From assembly GCA_900756715.1 (NCBI GenBank), contig CAAELC010000085.1, positions 1 to 23,067 of the forward strand: a stretch of 23,067 nt of DNA, given 5' to 3'. Origin of the DNA: an uncultured Oscillospiraceae bacterium (GTDB lineage Bacteria > Bacillota > Clostridia > Oscillospirales > Oscillospiraceae). Each line of letters opens with the position of its first letter. Position 1 is the first letter of the stretch. Below the pieces are notes generated by a model. It had not been told where the DNA came from. It ran no database searches and worked only from the letters and a program-made list of their open reading frames with translations. Both the position numbers and the translations under genes were made by a program. Below, piece after piece: positions 14,598 to 21,498 of the stretch.

Positions 14598-17108
14598 ATG
14601 AAGTACGATTTTGCGGCCATTGAGAAAAAATGGCAGGACAACTGGGAAAAGACCAAGCCCTATGCCGCCGTTACCGGTGACAAGACCCGTAAAAAGTTCT
14701 ACGGGCTGATCGAGTTCCCCTATCCTTCCGCTGCGGGCCTGCATGTGGGTCATCCCCGGCCCTTCACTGCCATTGATGTGGTCACCCGGAAAAAACGCAT
14801 GGAGGGGTATAATGTTCTGTTCCCCATCGGGTTCGATGCCTTCGGCCTGCCCACGGAGAACTTCGCCATCAAAAATCATGTGCATCCTGCCATTATTACC
14901 CAGCAGAACATCAAGAATTTTACCCGGCAGCTGAAAATGCTGGGCTATGGCTTTGACTGGGATCGCTGCGTGGATACCACCGACCCCAAGTATTACAAGT
15001 GGACCCAGTGGATTTTCATGCAGATGTTCAAGCACGGCCTTGCCTATAAGGCGACCATGCCCGTGAACTGGTGCACCAGTTGCAAGTGCGTGCTGGCCAA
15101 CGAGGAAGTGGTAGAGGGTGTGTGCGAGCGCTGCGGCAGCCCGGTCATCCGCAAGGAAAAGAGCCAGTGGATGCTCCGCATCACCAAGTATGCCGACCGT
15201 CTGATTGACGATCTGGACGATTTGGATTATATCGAGCGGGTGAAGATTCAGCAGCGCAACTGGATTGGCCGCTCCACCGGTACGGAGGTTACCTTCAAGA
15301 CCAATGTGGGCGATGATGTCACCGTATACACCACCCGCGCCGACACCCTGTACGGCACCACCTACATGGTCATCTCCCCCGAGCATCCGCTGCTGAAGAA
15401 GTGGAAGGATAAGATCGCCAACTGGGCGGATGTGGAGGCCTATCAGGCCGCTGCTGCCCGCAAGTCCGACTTTGAGCGGGGCGAGCTGAACAAGGATAAG
15501 ACCGGCGTGCGGCTGGAGGGGATTGAGGCCATTAACCCCGTGACCCACGATGCGCTGCCGATGTTCGTGTCTGACTATGTCCTCATGGGCTACGGCACCG
15601 GCATTGTCATGGGCGTGCCCGGCCACGACCAGCGCGACTGGGACTTCGCCAAGAAGTTCGGCCTGCCCATTATCGAGGTGGTCAAGGGCGGCGATGTGAC
15701 CAAGGAGGCATTCGTTGCCAAGGATGACAAGGCCATTATGGTGAACTCCGGTTTCCTCAACGGCATGACCGTGAAGGAAGCCATCCCCGCCATGAAGAAG
15801 TACGCCGCGGAGCAGGGCTGGGGCAAGGAAAAGGTGAACTACAAGCTGCGCGACTGGGTCTTCTCCCGCCAGCGCTACTGGGGCGAGCCGATTCCGTTGG
15901 TGAACTGCGAAAAGTGCGGCTGGGTGCCCATCCCCGAGAGCGAGCTGCCGCTGGTGCTGCCTCAGGTGGAAAGCTATGAGCCCACCGATGACGGCGAAAG
16001 CCCCCTAAGCAAGATGACCGATTGGGTCAATACCACCTGCCCCTGCTGCGGCGGCCCCGCTAAGCGCGAGACCGATACCATGCCCCAGTGGGCCGGCTCC
16101 AGCTGGTATTTCCTGCGCTATATGGATCCCAACAACGACGAGCAGATGGTCAGCAAGGAGGCCGAGGAATACTGGGGCCCCGTGGACTGGTACAACGGCG
16201 GCATGGAGCACACTACCCTGCACCTGCTCTACTCCCGCTTCTGGCACAAGTTCCTCTATGACATCGGCGTGGTACACACCAAGGAGCCCTATGCCAAGCG
16301 TACCAGCCACGGCATGATTCTGGGCAAGAACCCCCACTATGTGGGCAACGCCAAAACCGAAGAGGAGAAGCAGGCCCTGCGCGAAAAATACGGCGCACAG
16401 GCCGAGCGTCCGGCGGTGAAGATGAGCAAGTCGCTGGGCAATGTGGTTAACCCGGACGATGTAATCAAGGCCTACGGCGCGGATACCATGCGCCTGTATA
16501 TCATGTTCATCGGCGACTTTGAAAAGACCGCTTCCTGGTCTGACGAGGCCGTGAAGGGCAGCAAGCGCTTCCTGGACCGCTGCTGGAACCTGATGGAAAA
16601 GGTGACGGAGGAGGAGTCTGTCTCCGCTGCAAACGCCGCTATTGTCCACAAGACTATCAAGAAGGTGTCTTACGACATTGACAATCTGAAGATGAACACC
16701 GCCATTGCAGCCCTCATGGCCATGGTAAACGATTTCTATGCCAAGGGCCTGTCCAAGGGAGATCTGGAGGTGCTGCTGAAGCTGCTGAGTCCCTTCGCGC
16801 CTCACATGGTGGAGGAGATGTGGGAGCAGTTGGGCTATGCCGCCAAGTATGGCAAGATGTGCATGCAGATGCCCTGGCCGGAGTTTGACGAGAGCAAGAC
16901 CATCGACGCTACCGCTGAGATGGCCGTGCAGGTCAATGGCAAGCTCAAGGGTACGGTGGTGGTTCCCACGGATTCCGACGAGGCAATTGTGGTGGCTGCT
17001 GCCATGGAGCTGGACAAGGTGAAAAAGTCTACCGAGGGCATGAGCATTGTGAAGACCATTCTGGTGAAGAACAAGCTGGTGAACCTGATTGTAAAGCCCA
17101 CTAAATAA
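14598..17108 (+). CDS. leuS: leucyl-tRNA synthetase
   Basis: Class I aminoacyl-tRNA synthetase that charges tRNA-Leu. The 836 residues are normal for the bacterial enzyme. The HIGH-type motif is HVGH (49-52) in FPYPSAAGLHVGHPR; a four-cysteine zinc-like knuckle (CTSCKC...CERC) follows near 155-180; the CP1 editing domain (about 225-410) contains TRADTLYGTTYMV and GVPGHDQRDWDFAKKF; a second Cys knuckle (CEKCGW, CPCCGG) lies near 435-490; KMSKS is at 608-612; anticodon-binding and C-terminal domains complete it. ATG 14598 has AAAGGAG 7-8 bases upstream. It is a single-gene unit behind the T-box leader and ends in a hairpin at 17123-17154. Confidence 0.98.
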   Translation: MKYDFAAIEKKWQDNWEKTKPYAAVTGDKTRKKFYGLIEFPYPSAAGLHVGHPRPFTAIDVVTRKKRMEGYNVLFPIGFDAFGLPTENFAIKNHVHPAIITQQNIKNFTRQLKMLGYGFDWDRCVDTTDPKYYKWTQWIFMQMFKHGLAYKATMPVNWCTSCKCVLANEEVVEGVCERCGSPVIRKEKSQWMLRITKYADRLIDDLDDLDYIERVKIQQRNWIGRSTGTEVTFKTNVGDDVTVYTTRADTLYGTTYMVISPEHPLLKKWKDKIANWADVEAYQAAAARKSDFERGELNKDKTGVRLEGIEAINPVTHDALPMFVSDYVLMGYGTGIVMGVPGHDQRDWDFAKKFGLPIIEVVKGGDVTKEAFVAKDDKAIMVNSGFLNGMTVKEAIPAMKKYAAEQGWGKEKVNYKLRDWVFSRQRYWGEPIPLVNCEKCGWVPIPESELPLVLPQVESYEPTDDGESPLSKMTDWVNTTCPCCGGPAKRETDTMPQWAGSSWYFLRYMDPNNDEQMVSKEAEEYWGPVDWYNGGMEHTTLHLLYSRFWHKFLYDIGVVHTKEPYAKRTSHGMILGKNPHYVGNAKTEEEKQALREKYGAQAERPAVKMSKSLGNVVNPDDVIKAYGADTMRLYIMFIGDFEKTASWSDEAVKGSKRFLDRCWNLMEKVTEEESVSAANAAIVHKTIKKVSYDIDNLKMNTAIAALMAMVNDFYAKGLSKGDLEVLLKLLSPFAPHMVEEMWEQLGYAAKYGKMCMQMPWPEFDESKTIDATAEMAVQVNGKLKGTVVVPTDSDEAIVVAAAMELDKVKKSTEGMSIVKTILVKNKLVNLIVKPTK

Positions 17109-17114
17109 ATATTT

Positions 17115-17158
17115 GGCGCGAAAAAAGGGGAACGGTTATAGCCGTCCCCCTTTTCGCC
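17115..17158 (+). terminator. intrinsic terminator after leuS
   Basis: AAAAGGGG-A-ACGG (17123-17135) pairs with CCGT-C-CCCC-TTTT (17142-17154), with one A/C mismatch and a six-base loop. Outer GGCG/CGCC arms extend it to 17115-17158. The U-tract is short (4), but T-rich runs follow at 17168-17193. Confidence 0.75.
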
Positions 17159-17206
17159 ATATATGGCTTTTTCACGGTTTTTTACGTTTTTTTGTTCAAA
17201 AATATC

Positions 17207-17235
17207 TTGACAAGCTATCCTGATGCCGGTATAAT
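17207..17235 (+). promoter_or_regulatory. consensus sigma-A promoter of rpsU
   Basis: Perfect TTGACA (17207-17212), a 17-base spacer and perfect TATAAT (17230-17235). The best match to consensus in the window, as expected for a ribosomal-protein gene. Confidence 0.93.
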
Positions 17236-17255
17236 ATCCGTTAGTCATGTTAATG

Positions 17256-17288
17256 GCTCTTAAAGAGCACCCTGGATCAAGCCGGGTG
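17256..17288 (+). promoter_or_regulatory. two adjacent hairpins in the rpsU leader
   Basis: GCTCT (17256-17260) pairs with AGAGC (17264-17268) around TAA. Directly after it, CACCC-T-GG (17268-17275) pairs with CC-GGGTG (17282-17288). They end about 6 bases before the CGGAGGGAGGG ribosome site. They could be a ribosomal-protein autoregulatory leader; the fold is seen, the role is inferred. Confidence 0.4.
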
Positions 17289-17309
17289 TATCGGAGGGAG
17301 GGAAAATAG

Positions 17310-17495
17310 ATGTCCGAAGTACATGTCAAGGAGGGCGAGAGCCTGGACAGCGCTCTGAAGCGTTTCAAGAGAAGCTGCGCCAAGGCAGGCGTTCTGGCTG
17401 AGGTGCGCAAGAGAGAGTGCTATGAAAGCCCCAGTGTCAAGCGCCGCAAGAAGTCCGAGGCTGCCCGTAAGAACAGAAACAAGAGATATTATTGA
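17310..17495 (+). CDS. rpsU: 30S ribosomal protein S21
   Basis: A 61-residue basic protein of the bS21 family, small-subunit ribosomal protein near the anti-Shine-Dalgarno end of 16S rRNA. The N-terminal half VHVKEGESLDSALKRFKR (4-21) and the helix with KRECYESPSVKRRKKSEAAR (34-53) are diagnostic, and the length is typical for Firmicutes. ATG 17310 is preceded by GGAGGGAGGG at 7-8 bases. It has its own consensus promoter, structured leader and strong terminator, so it is a single-gene unit. The often-linked yqeY (GatB/YqeY-like) is not here. Confidence 0.98.
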   Translation: MSEVHVKEGESLDSALKRFKRSCAKAGVLAEVRKRECYESPSVKRRKKSEAARKNRNKRYY

Positions 17496-17502
17496 TCTCA
17501 CC

Positions 17503-17539
17503 CAAGGGTTTGAGCGAAATAGCTCAGACCCTTGTTTTT
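17503..17539 (+). terminator. intrinsic terminator of rpsU
   Basis: A 13-bp stem (17503-17515 with 17522-17534, one G-U pair) has a six-base loop and is followed by TTTTT. It starts 8 bases after the stop codon. The opposing gene ends at 17564, but no T-run is found for the minus strand here. Confidence 0.93.
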
Positions 17540-17563
17540 ATTTGCCTGCAAACGAAGCGCGCC

Positions 17564-18307
17564 TTAAAAGAGATTTTCCAGCAAATCATCCACCTCCGGC
17601 AGCATGAAAAAACCTGTGCCGATGCCCATCTCCTCTCCCAGATGGATCTTCCGGCGAAGTGTGTCTGCGTCGTCAAACAGGGCGAAATGCACCTGCCCCT
17701 CCTGCCGGTGGGTGAAATAGCGGGCGCACAGGTCACTGCTGAAATAGATAGCCCGGCCCGGCAGCAGTGCCTCCAGACGGTTCCGGCTCAGGGGCTGGCC
17801 TTCGCCGCTGGGGCAGGGCAGGGGAAAGTCCATGCGCAGCCGCTGCAGGTCCAGCGCCACCCGTCCGGCACCCCAACGCTGCACGGCCTCCGCCAGCAGT
17901 TCGCGGAGGCTTCCGCCGGACAGGGCCGTGCAGACCAGCGCAATGCCGTTTTGCGTGTGTCCGGCCAGTTCCTGCGGCAGGTACAGCTGTCGTCCGCAGG
18001 CGGAAAGCGTTTTTTCAAGGGACGCGGCAAATGCACCCGGCGTGTCCGGCCCCACATCCAGCACAACCCCGGAAAAATGCCGCTGCAGACACTCCTGCCG
18101 GATGGCGTGCAGCAGCATCTCTGTATTTTTTGGCCACGGGCCGTCGCCGTCTGACAGCATCATCAGTCCGCCCCGCAGCTTTGGGGGCAGCGGGGTCGTC
18201 AGCAGCTGGCCCTCCGGCCCCGGACGGTAACTCATGTGGGCAATGCGGCAGGTGGCAGCCATGGCCTGTGAAAGATGGGGTGTGTCTGCCGCCAGAAACA
18301 GCTCCAA
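17564..18307 (-). CDS. conserved-looking hypothetical protein, possible degenerate TIM barrel
   Basis: I do not recognise this about 247-residue protein. It has no signal peptide or membrane helix. Hydrophobic strands alternate with helices about eight times (CRIAHMSY, GLMMLSD, GVVLDVG, RQLYLP, GIALVCTA, RVALDLQRLRMDF, RAIYFSSD, VHFALFDD), ending in EEMGIGTGFFMLPEVDDLL. The pattern and ending recall GH18-like TIM barrels, but where those have an acidic catalytic end after the third strand (D-x-E) this has LDVGPD, so it may be non-catalytic; this is a weak inference. Start: a GTG at 18316 is possible, but the AAGGGGGT ribosome site overlaps it, while TTG 18307 is correctly spaced. It diverges from yqeG and converges on rpsU. 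Confidence 0.75.
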   Translation of the reverse strand: MELFLAADTPHLSQAMAATCRIAHMSYRPGPEGQLLTTPLPPKLRGGLMMLSDGDGPWPKNTEMLLHAIRQECLQRHFSGVVLDVGPDTPGAFAASLEKTLSACGRQLYLPQELAGHTQNGIALVCTALSGGSLRELLAEAVQRWGAGRVALDLQRLRMDFPLPCPSGEGQPLSRNRLEALLPGRAIYFSSDLCARYFTHRQEGQVHFALFDDADTLRRKIHLGEEMGIGTGFFMLPEVDDLLENLF

Positions 18308-18320
18308 TATGTGCACCCCC

Positions 18321-18349
18321 TTGCAAAAACACGATAAAAATGGTATATT
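18321..18349 (+). promoter_or_regulatory. promoter of yqeG
   Basis: TTGCAA (18321-18326), a 17-base spacer and TATATT (18344-18349). It lies 39 bases before the yqeG start. Its -35 box overlaps the ribosome site of the divergent gene, and its -10 overlaps the divergent -10. Confidence 0.7.
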
Positions 18350-18374
18350 CTAAGCCATACTCCATTCTATGAAA
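18347..18374 (-). promoter_or_regulatory. possible divergent promoter of the hypothetical gene
   Basis: On the minus strand TTTCAT (18374-18369), a 16-base spacer and TAGAAT (18352-18347). Transcription would start near 18340, leaving about 33 bases of leader with the AAGGGGGT site. The -35 is weak. Confidence 0.4.
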
Positions 18375-18388
18375 GGCGGCCGGCAGAT

Positions 18389-18886
18389 ATGTCCTGTTCT
18401 CTTGTCCCACAGCGGGTGTTTCAGACCTATGATGAAGTTGGGGCCCGGTGGCTTGCGCAGCGGGGCATCCGGCTGCTGCTGTGCGATCTGGATTACACCC
18501 TTGCGCCACGGTCTGTGCGGTCGCCGGACGACCGGCTGCGCCGCTGGCTGGCGCAGCTGCAGGCAGAGGGGGTCCGGGTCATGATCCTCTCCAACAACCG
18601 AAGTCCCGCCCGGGTGGAACAGTTCTGCCGGGAACTGGGCATCGACTATGTGGGCCACGCGGGAAAGCCTGCTCTGCGGGGCTACCGGCAGGCCATGGAG
18701 AAGGCGGGGGTGCAGCCCCGGCAGACGGCTATGCTGGGGGACAAGCTGCTTACCGATGTGCTGGGGGCCAATCGCAGCGGCGTGCTGGCGCTGATGGTGG
18801 AACCGGCAGGCGGGCCTCACGGAGCGTGGAACCATGTGCTGCATGGCCTGCAGCGGCCTTTTAAGGCACTGGCCCGGGAAAAATAA
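18389..18886 (+). CDS. YqeG family HAD IIIA-type phosphatase
   Basis: A 165-residue HAD-superfamily phosphatase of the YqeG group, related to the eukaryotic GEP4 phosphatidylglycerophosphate phosphatase. Motif I is DLDYT (33-37), with Asp33 as the nucleophile and Asp35 as the acid/base; motif II is ILSNN (66-70); motif III lysine is in GKP (92-94); motif IV is GDKLLTD (117-123). There is no cap domain, as in HAD class III. The substrate in bacteria is not settled. ATG 18389 has AAAGGCGG upstream. An aminopeptidase P-like gene follows 58 bases later with no promoter or terminator between, so the two are probably one transcript. In B. subtilis yqeG sits near yqeH, aroE, yhbY and nadD, so the clade keeps parts of that cluster nearby. 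Confidence 0.93.
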   Translation: MSCSLVPQRVFQTYDEVGARWLAQRGIRLLLCDLDYTLAPRSVRSPDDRLRRWLAQLQAEGVRVMILSNNRSPARVEQFCRELGIDYVGHAGKPALRGYRQAMEKAGVQPRQTAMLGDKLLTDVLGANRSGVLALMVEPAGGPHGAWNHVLHGLQRPFKALAREK

Positions 18887-18944
18887 TCCGCAGGCAGATT
18901 CTGCGGACGGAAAGATACCCTTGAAAACGGAAAGAAGGATTTTT

Positions 18945-20018
18945 ATGAACCATTTTGCACGCATTGCGCAGGCGCTGCCCCGGGAGGGGCTGGATGCGGT
19001 TCTGCTTACCGGCGAGGCGAACCGATTCTATGCCAGCGGCTTTCTTACCACCGGCGGCGATGGCATGGCCCTTGTGACGCGGCAGGGAAATTTCTACTTT
19101 ACCGACAGCCGCTATATCGAAGCGGCGGAGCAGCAGGTGCAGGATGCTGCCATCGGCCTTGTGGAGCGGGGCAAGGGCTACCTTGCCTGGCTGCGGGAGG
19201 CACTGGAGCTGTCCGGCAGCCGGAAGGTGGGCTTTGAGGACGAGTGCATGACCGTGTCCGAGTGGCAGACCTTTTCCGAGCATCTGCCCTGTACGCTGGA
19301 GCCTGCCTCGGCGCTGCTGCGCCGTCTGCGCAGCCGGAAGGATGAGGCGGAGCTTGAGCGGATGCAGCAGGCCCAGCGCATTTCTGAGCAGGCCCTGCAG
19401 CAGATTCTCACAGAGCTTCGCCCCGGCGTTACGGAAAAGGAGATTGCGGCCCGCCTCCAATACCTCATGCTGCATTTCGGGGCGGAGAAGATGTCCTTTA
19501 ACCCCATTGTGGCCAGCGGCCCCAACGGCTCTATGCCCCATGCCGTGCCCACAGAGCGGAAGATACAGAGCGGCGAATTTGTGACCATGGATTTTGGCTG
19601 CGTGTATAAGGGCTACTGCTCCGATATGACCCGCACCGTGGCCGTGGGCCAGGTGACCGATGAGATGGAGCAGGTGTATCACATCGTACTCCGGGCCCAG
19701 CTGGCGGGCATTGCCGCCGCACGGGCCGGGGCCACCGGCGCGGAGATTGATGGTGCGGCCCGCCGGGTCATTGAGCGCGCAGGCTACGGCGCGTACTTCG
19801 GCCATAGCTTTGGTCACGGAGTGGGCGTGGAGATCCACGAAGGTCCCAACGCCACCCCGGGAAATGACCGGCCTATGGAGGCGGGCAGCGTCATCTCTGC
19901 CGAGCCGGGCATTTATCTGCCGGGCCGCTTCGGCGTGCGCATTGAGGATGTTGTGGTGCTTGAGGAAGGCGGCTGCCGTATCCTGACCCGGGCGGATAAG
20001 ACGCTGATGCAGCTGTAA
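18945..20018 (+). CDS. Xaa-Pro peptidase (aminopeptidase P family, M24B)
   Basis: A 357-residue cytosolic metallopeptidase that removes the first residue when proline is second. The N-terminal creatinase-like domain spans about 1-122 and the pita-bread catalytic domain about 130-357. The five metal ligands are visible: Asp216 (TMDFG), Asp227 (CSDMTRT), His291 (GHGVGVEIHEGP), Glu320 (ISAEPGIYLPG) and Glu334 (VRIEDVV). The frame is open back to 18834 inside yqeG, but ATG 18945 has an AAGGAT site at good spacing and starts the family N-terminus. Placement just before efp is common in Firmicutes; EF-P relieves ribosome stalling at polyproline, so the pair share a proline theme. Confidence 0.95.
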   Translation: MNHFARIAQALPREGLDAVLLTGEANRFYASGFLTTGGDGMALVTRQGNFYFTDSRYIEAAEQQVQDAAIGLVERGKGYLAWLREALELSGSRKVGFEDECMTVSEWQTFSEHLPCTLEPASALLRRLRSRKDEAELERMQQAQRISEQALQQILTELRPGVTEKEIAARLQYLMLHFGAEKMSFNPIVASGPNGSMPHAVPTERKIQSGEFVTMDFGCVYKGYCSDMTRTVAVGQVTDEMEQVYHIVLRAQLAGIAAARAGATGAEIDGAARRVIERAGYGAYFGHSFGHGVGVEIHEGPNATPGNDRPMEAGSVISAEPGIYLPGRFGVRIEDVVVLEEGGCRILTRADKTLMQL

Positions 20019-20028
20019 GGGCGCGGCA

Positions 20029-20052
20029 GTCCCACGGGGACACCTCTTTTTT
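20029..20052 (+). terminator. weak terminator-like hairpin after the aminopeptidase
   Basis: GTCCC (20029-20033) pairs with GGGAC (20037-20041) around a three-base loop. T6 (20047-20052) follows after a five-base gap. The stem is short and the gap is unfavourable, so it may be leaky. Confidence 0.35.
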
Positions 20053-20083
20053 GCCAAATGGCGGAAAAAATGAGATAACCCCC

Positions 20084-20112
20084 TTGCAATGTGACCATTT
20101 ATCATATAGAAT
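20084..20112 (+). promoter_or_regulatory. promoter of efp
   Basis: TTGCAA (20084-20089), a 17-base spacer and TAGAAT (20107-20112). The leader is about 75 bases and shows only a small GGAAAT/ATTTCC stem near 20148-20168. Confidence 0.7.
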
Positions 20113-20192
20113 ATATAGGGCCAATGCGGCACATTCTATCAATTCGGGGAAATGAAGAAGATATTTCCTCATTTATACAGGAGGATACAACT

Positions 20193-20759
20193 ATGGCAAC
20201 TATTACCGCAGGTGATTTCAGAAACGGTAAAACCTTTGAGATGGACGGCAAGATTATGCAGGTAGTGGAGTTCCAGCATGTCAAGCCCGGTAAGGGCGCT
20301 GCGTTTGTCCGCACCAAGATGAAGAACATCGTTACCGGCGCCGTCACCGAGACTTCCTTTAACCCCACCGCAAAGTTTGAGGAAGCCTTTGTTGAGCGCA
20401 AGGATATGGCCTACAGCTACAATGACGGCGACCTGTATTATTTCATGGATCAGGAGACCTTCGACATGATCCCTCTGGGCAAGGATCTGCTGGGCGATGC
20501 GTTCCGCTTCATCACGGAGAACACCGTGTGCAAGGTGCTCAGCTACAAGGGCAATGTCTTCGGTCTGGAGTGCCCCAACTTCATGGAGCTGGAGGTTACC
20601 GAGACGGAGCCGGGTCTGGCCGGCAACACTGCCACCAACACCCTCAAGCCCGCCACTGTGGAAACCGGTGCTGAGGTGAAGGTGCCTCTGTTTATCAACA
20701 TCGGCGACAGAATCACCATTGACACCCGTACCGGCGAGTATCTGTCCCGCGCCAAGTAA
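20193..20759 (+). CDS. efp: elongation factor P
   Basis: A 188-residue, three-domain beta-barrel factor that binds between the ribosomal P and E sites and rescues stalling at consecutive prolines. The tip loop of domain I reads KPGKG (31-35), with Lys34 at the position that is modified in many bacteria. The C-terminal block GDRITIDTRTGEYLSRAK is the standard EF-P ending. No EpmA/EpmB-type modification gene is in the window. The frame opens at 20091 inside the promoter; ATG 20193 has a CAGGAGG site 8-9 bases upstream. A gene for a CD1247-like protein follows 57 bases later with no terminator between, so they are probably co-transcribed. Confidence 0.98.
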   Translation: MATITAGDFRNGKTFEMDGKIMQVVEFQHVKPGKGAAFVRTKMKNIVTGAVTETSFNPTAKFEEAFVERKDMAYSYNDGDLYYFMDQETFDMIPLGKDLLGDAFRFITENTVCKVLSYKGNVFGLECPNFMELEVTETEPGLAGNTATNTLKPATVETGAEVKVPLFINIGDRITIDTRTGEYLSRAK

Positions 20760-20816
20760 GGCAGAAAAGCAATAGAAGTAAGAAATCAGCGCCAACGGTT
20801 CAGAAAGGAGAACGAC

Positions 20817-21233
20817 ATGGAAATTTCTGAGAAGGTAGCGTACCTGAAGGGTCTGGCTGAAGGGCTGGCTCTGGATACCGAGAGCAAGGAAGGCAAGCTC
20901 ATTGCCGCCATCATTGATGTGCTGGGCGATATGAGCGAGCGCTTTGAGGACATCGAGGAGGATCTGGCCGATGTGGAAGACGGCCTGGACGCTGTGAGCG
21001 ATGATCTGTCTGAGGTGGAGGAGACTCTGTACGAGCTGGACGACGAGGATGAGGACGACGAAGACGACGATGAGGAATACTTCGAGACGACCTGCCCCGT
21101 TTGCGAGGAAGAAATCGTCTTTGACGAGGACACGCTGGAGAGCGGCGAGATTCGTTGCCCCAACTGCGGCGAAAAGCTGGAGTTTGACCTGACCGATCTG
21201 GCCGAGGCCAAGGGTGAGGATGACGAGGACTGA
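20817..21233 (+). CDS. CD1247-like acidic protein with C-terminal zinc ribbon
   Basis: A 138-residue protein with three parts. Residues 1-about 45 are a helical domain starting ISEKVAYLKGLAEGL, which I match to the clostridial CD1247 N-terminal family. Residues about 45-90 are very acidic, ending in an Asp/Glu run after a heptad-like helix (EDIEEDLADVEDGLDAVSDD). Residues 91-125 are a zinc ribbon with CPVC (93-96) and CPNC (114-117). The function of the family is unknown; an acidic arm plus zinc ribbon suggests a protein or nucleic-acid contact role, perhaps in transcription or translation, but nothing proves it. ATG 20817 has AAAGGAG at good spacing. It lies just after efp and ends in a clear terminator. 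Confidence 0.88.
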   Translation: MEISEKVAYLKGLAEGLALDTESKEGKLIAAIIDVLGDMSERFEDIEEDLADVEDGLDAVSDDLSEVEETLYELDDEDEDDEDDDEEYFETTCPVCEEEIVFDEDTLESGEIRCPNCGEKLEFDLTDLAEAKGEDDED

Positions 21234-21250
21234 TGTAAGAGTCGAACAGG

Positions 21251-21280
21251 GGGGGCGCGGATGCGTCCCCTTTGTTTTTT
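21251..21280 (+). terminator. intrinsic terminator of the efp/CD1247-like unit
   Basis: GGGGGCGC (21251-21258) pairs with GCGTCCCC (21263-21270, one G-U pair) around GGAT. It is followed by TTTGTTTTTT (21271-21280). It starts 17 bases after the stop. Confidence 0.92.
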
Positions 21281-21288
21281 GGATGAAG

Positions 21289-21458
21289 AGTTTTTTGCGG
21301 GGCAATCATTTTAAAATGAGATGAGCGGAACTTTTGCGAGAAGATTATTTTGAAGTGAGACGGGCGGATTCTTGCGAGGCAGTCATTTTGGAATGGATCG
21401 GGCAGAATTTTTGCGAGACGACCGTTTTGAAGTGAGACGGGCGGAATTTTTGCAGGTG
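21289..21458. repeat. tandem array of four imperfect 38-39-base units plus a partial fifth
   Basis: The units are 21289-21327, 21328-21366, 21367-21404 and 21405-21443, with a partial copy from 21444. Each has a T-rich start followed by GCGAG, then a run around ATTTTGAAGTGAGA and a GGGCGG-like end. The second and fourth units differ at few positions; the first and third are more diverged. The array fills the gap between a terminator and the Mbeg1-like gene, and no promoter is visible within it. No conserved reading frame runs through it, because one unit is 38 bases long. Confidence 0.8.
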
Positions 21459-21498
21459 CGGCAACAAGGCTGCGGCGTTTTTTACGGGAGGAGAAAGT

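Noticed and set aside
14571..15626. 351-codon minus-strand open frame opposite leuS
   Set aside because: Antisense shadow of the leuS catalytic and editing domains; no start signal.
20047..20070. T6-GCC-AAAT-GGC-GG-A6 inverted repeat as a minus-strand terminator
   Set aside because: The stem is mostly A-T with a bulge, and there is no minus-strand gene to end here.
21289..21458. CRISPR array
   Set aside because: The units abut without unique spacers, are imperfect along their whole length, and there are no cas genes nearby.
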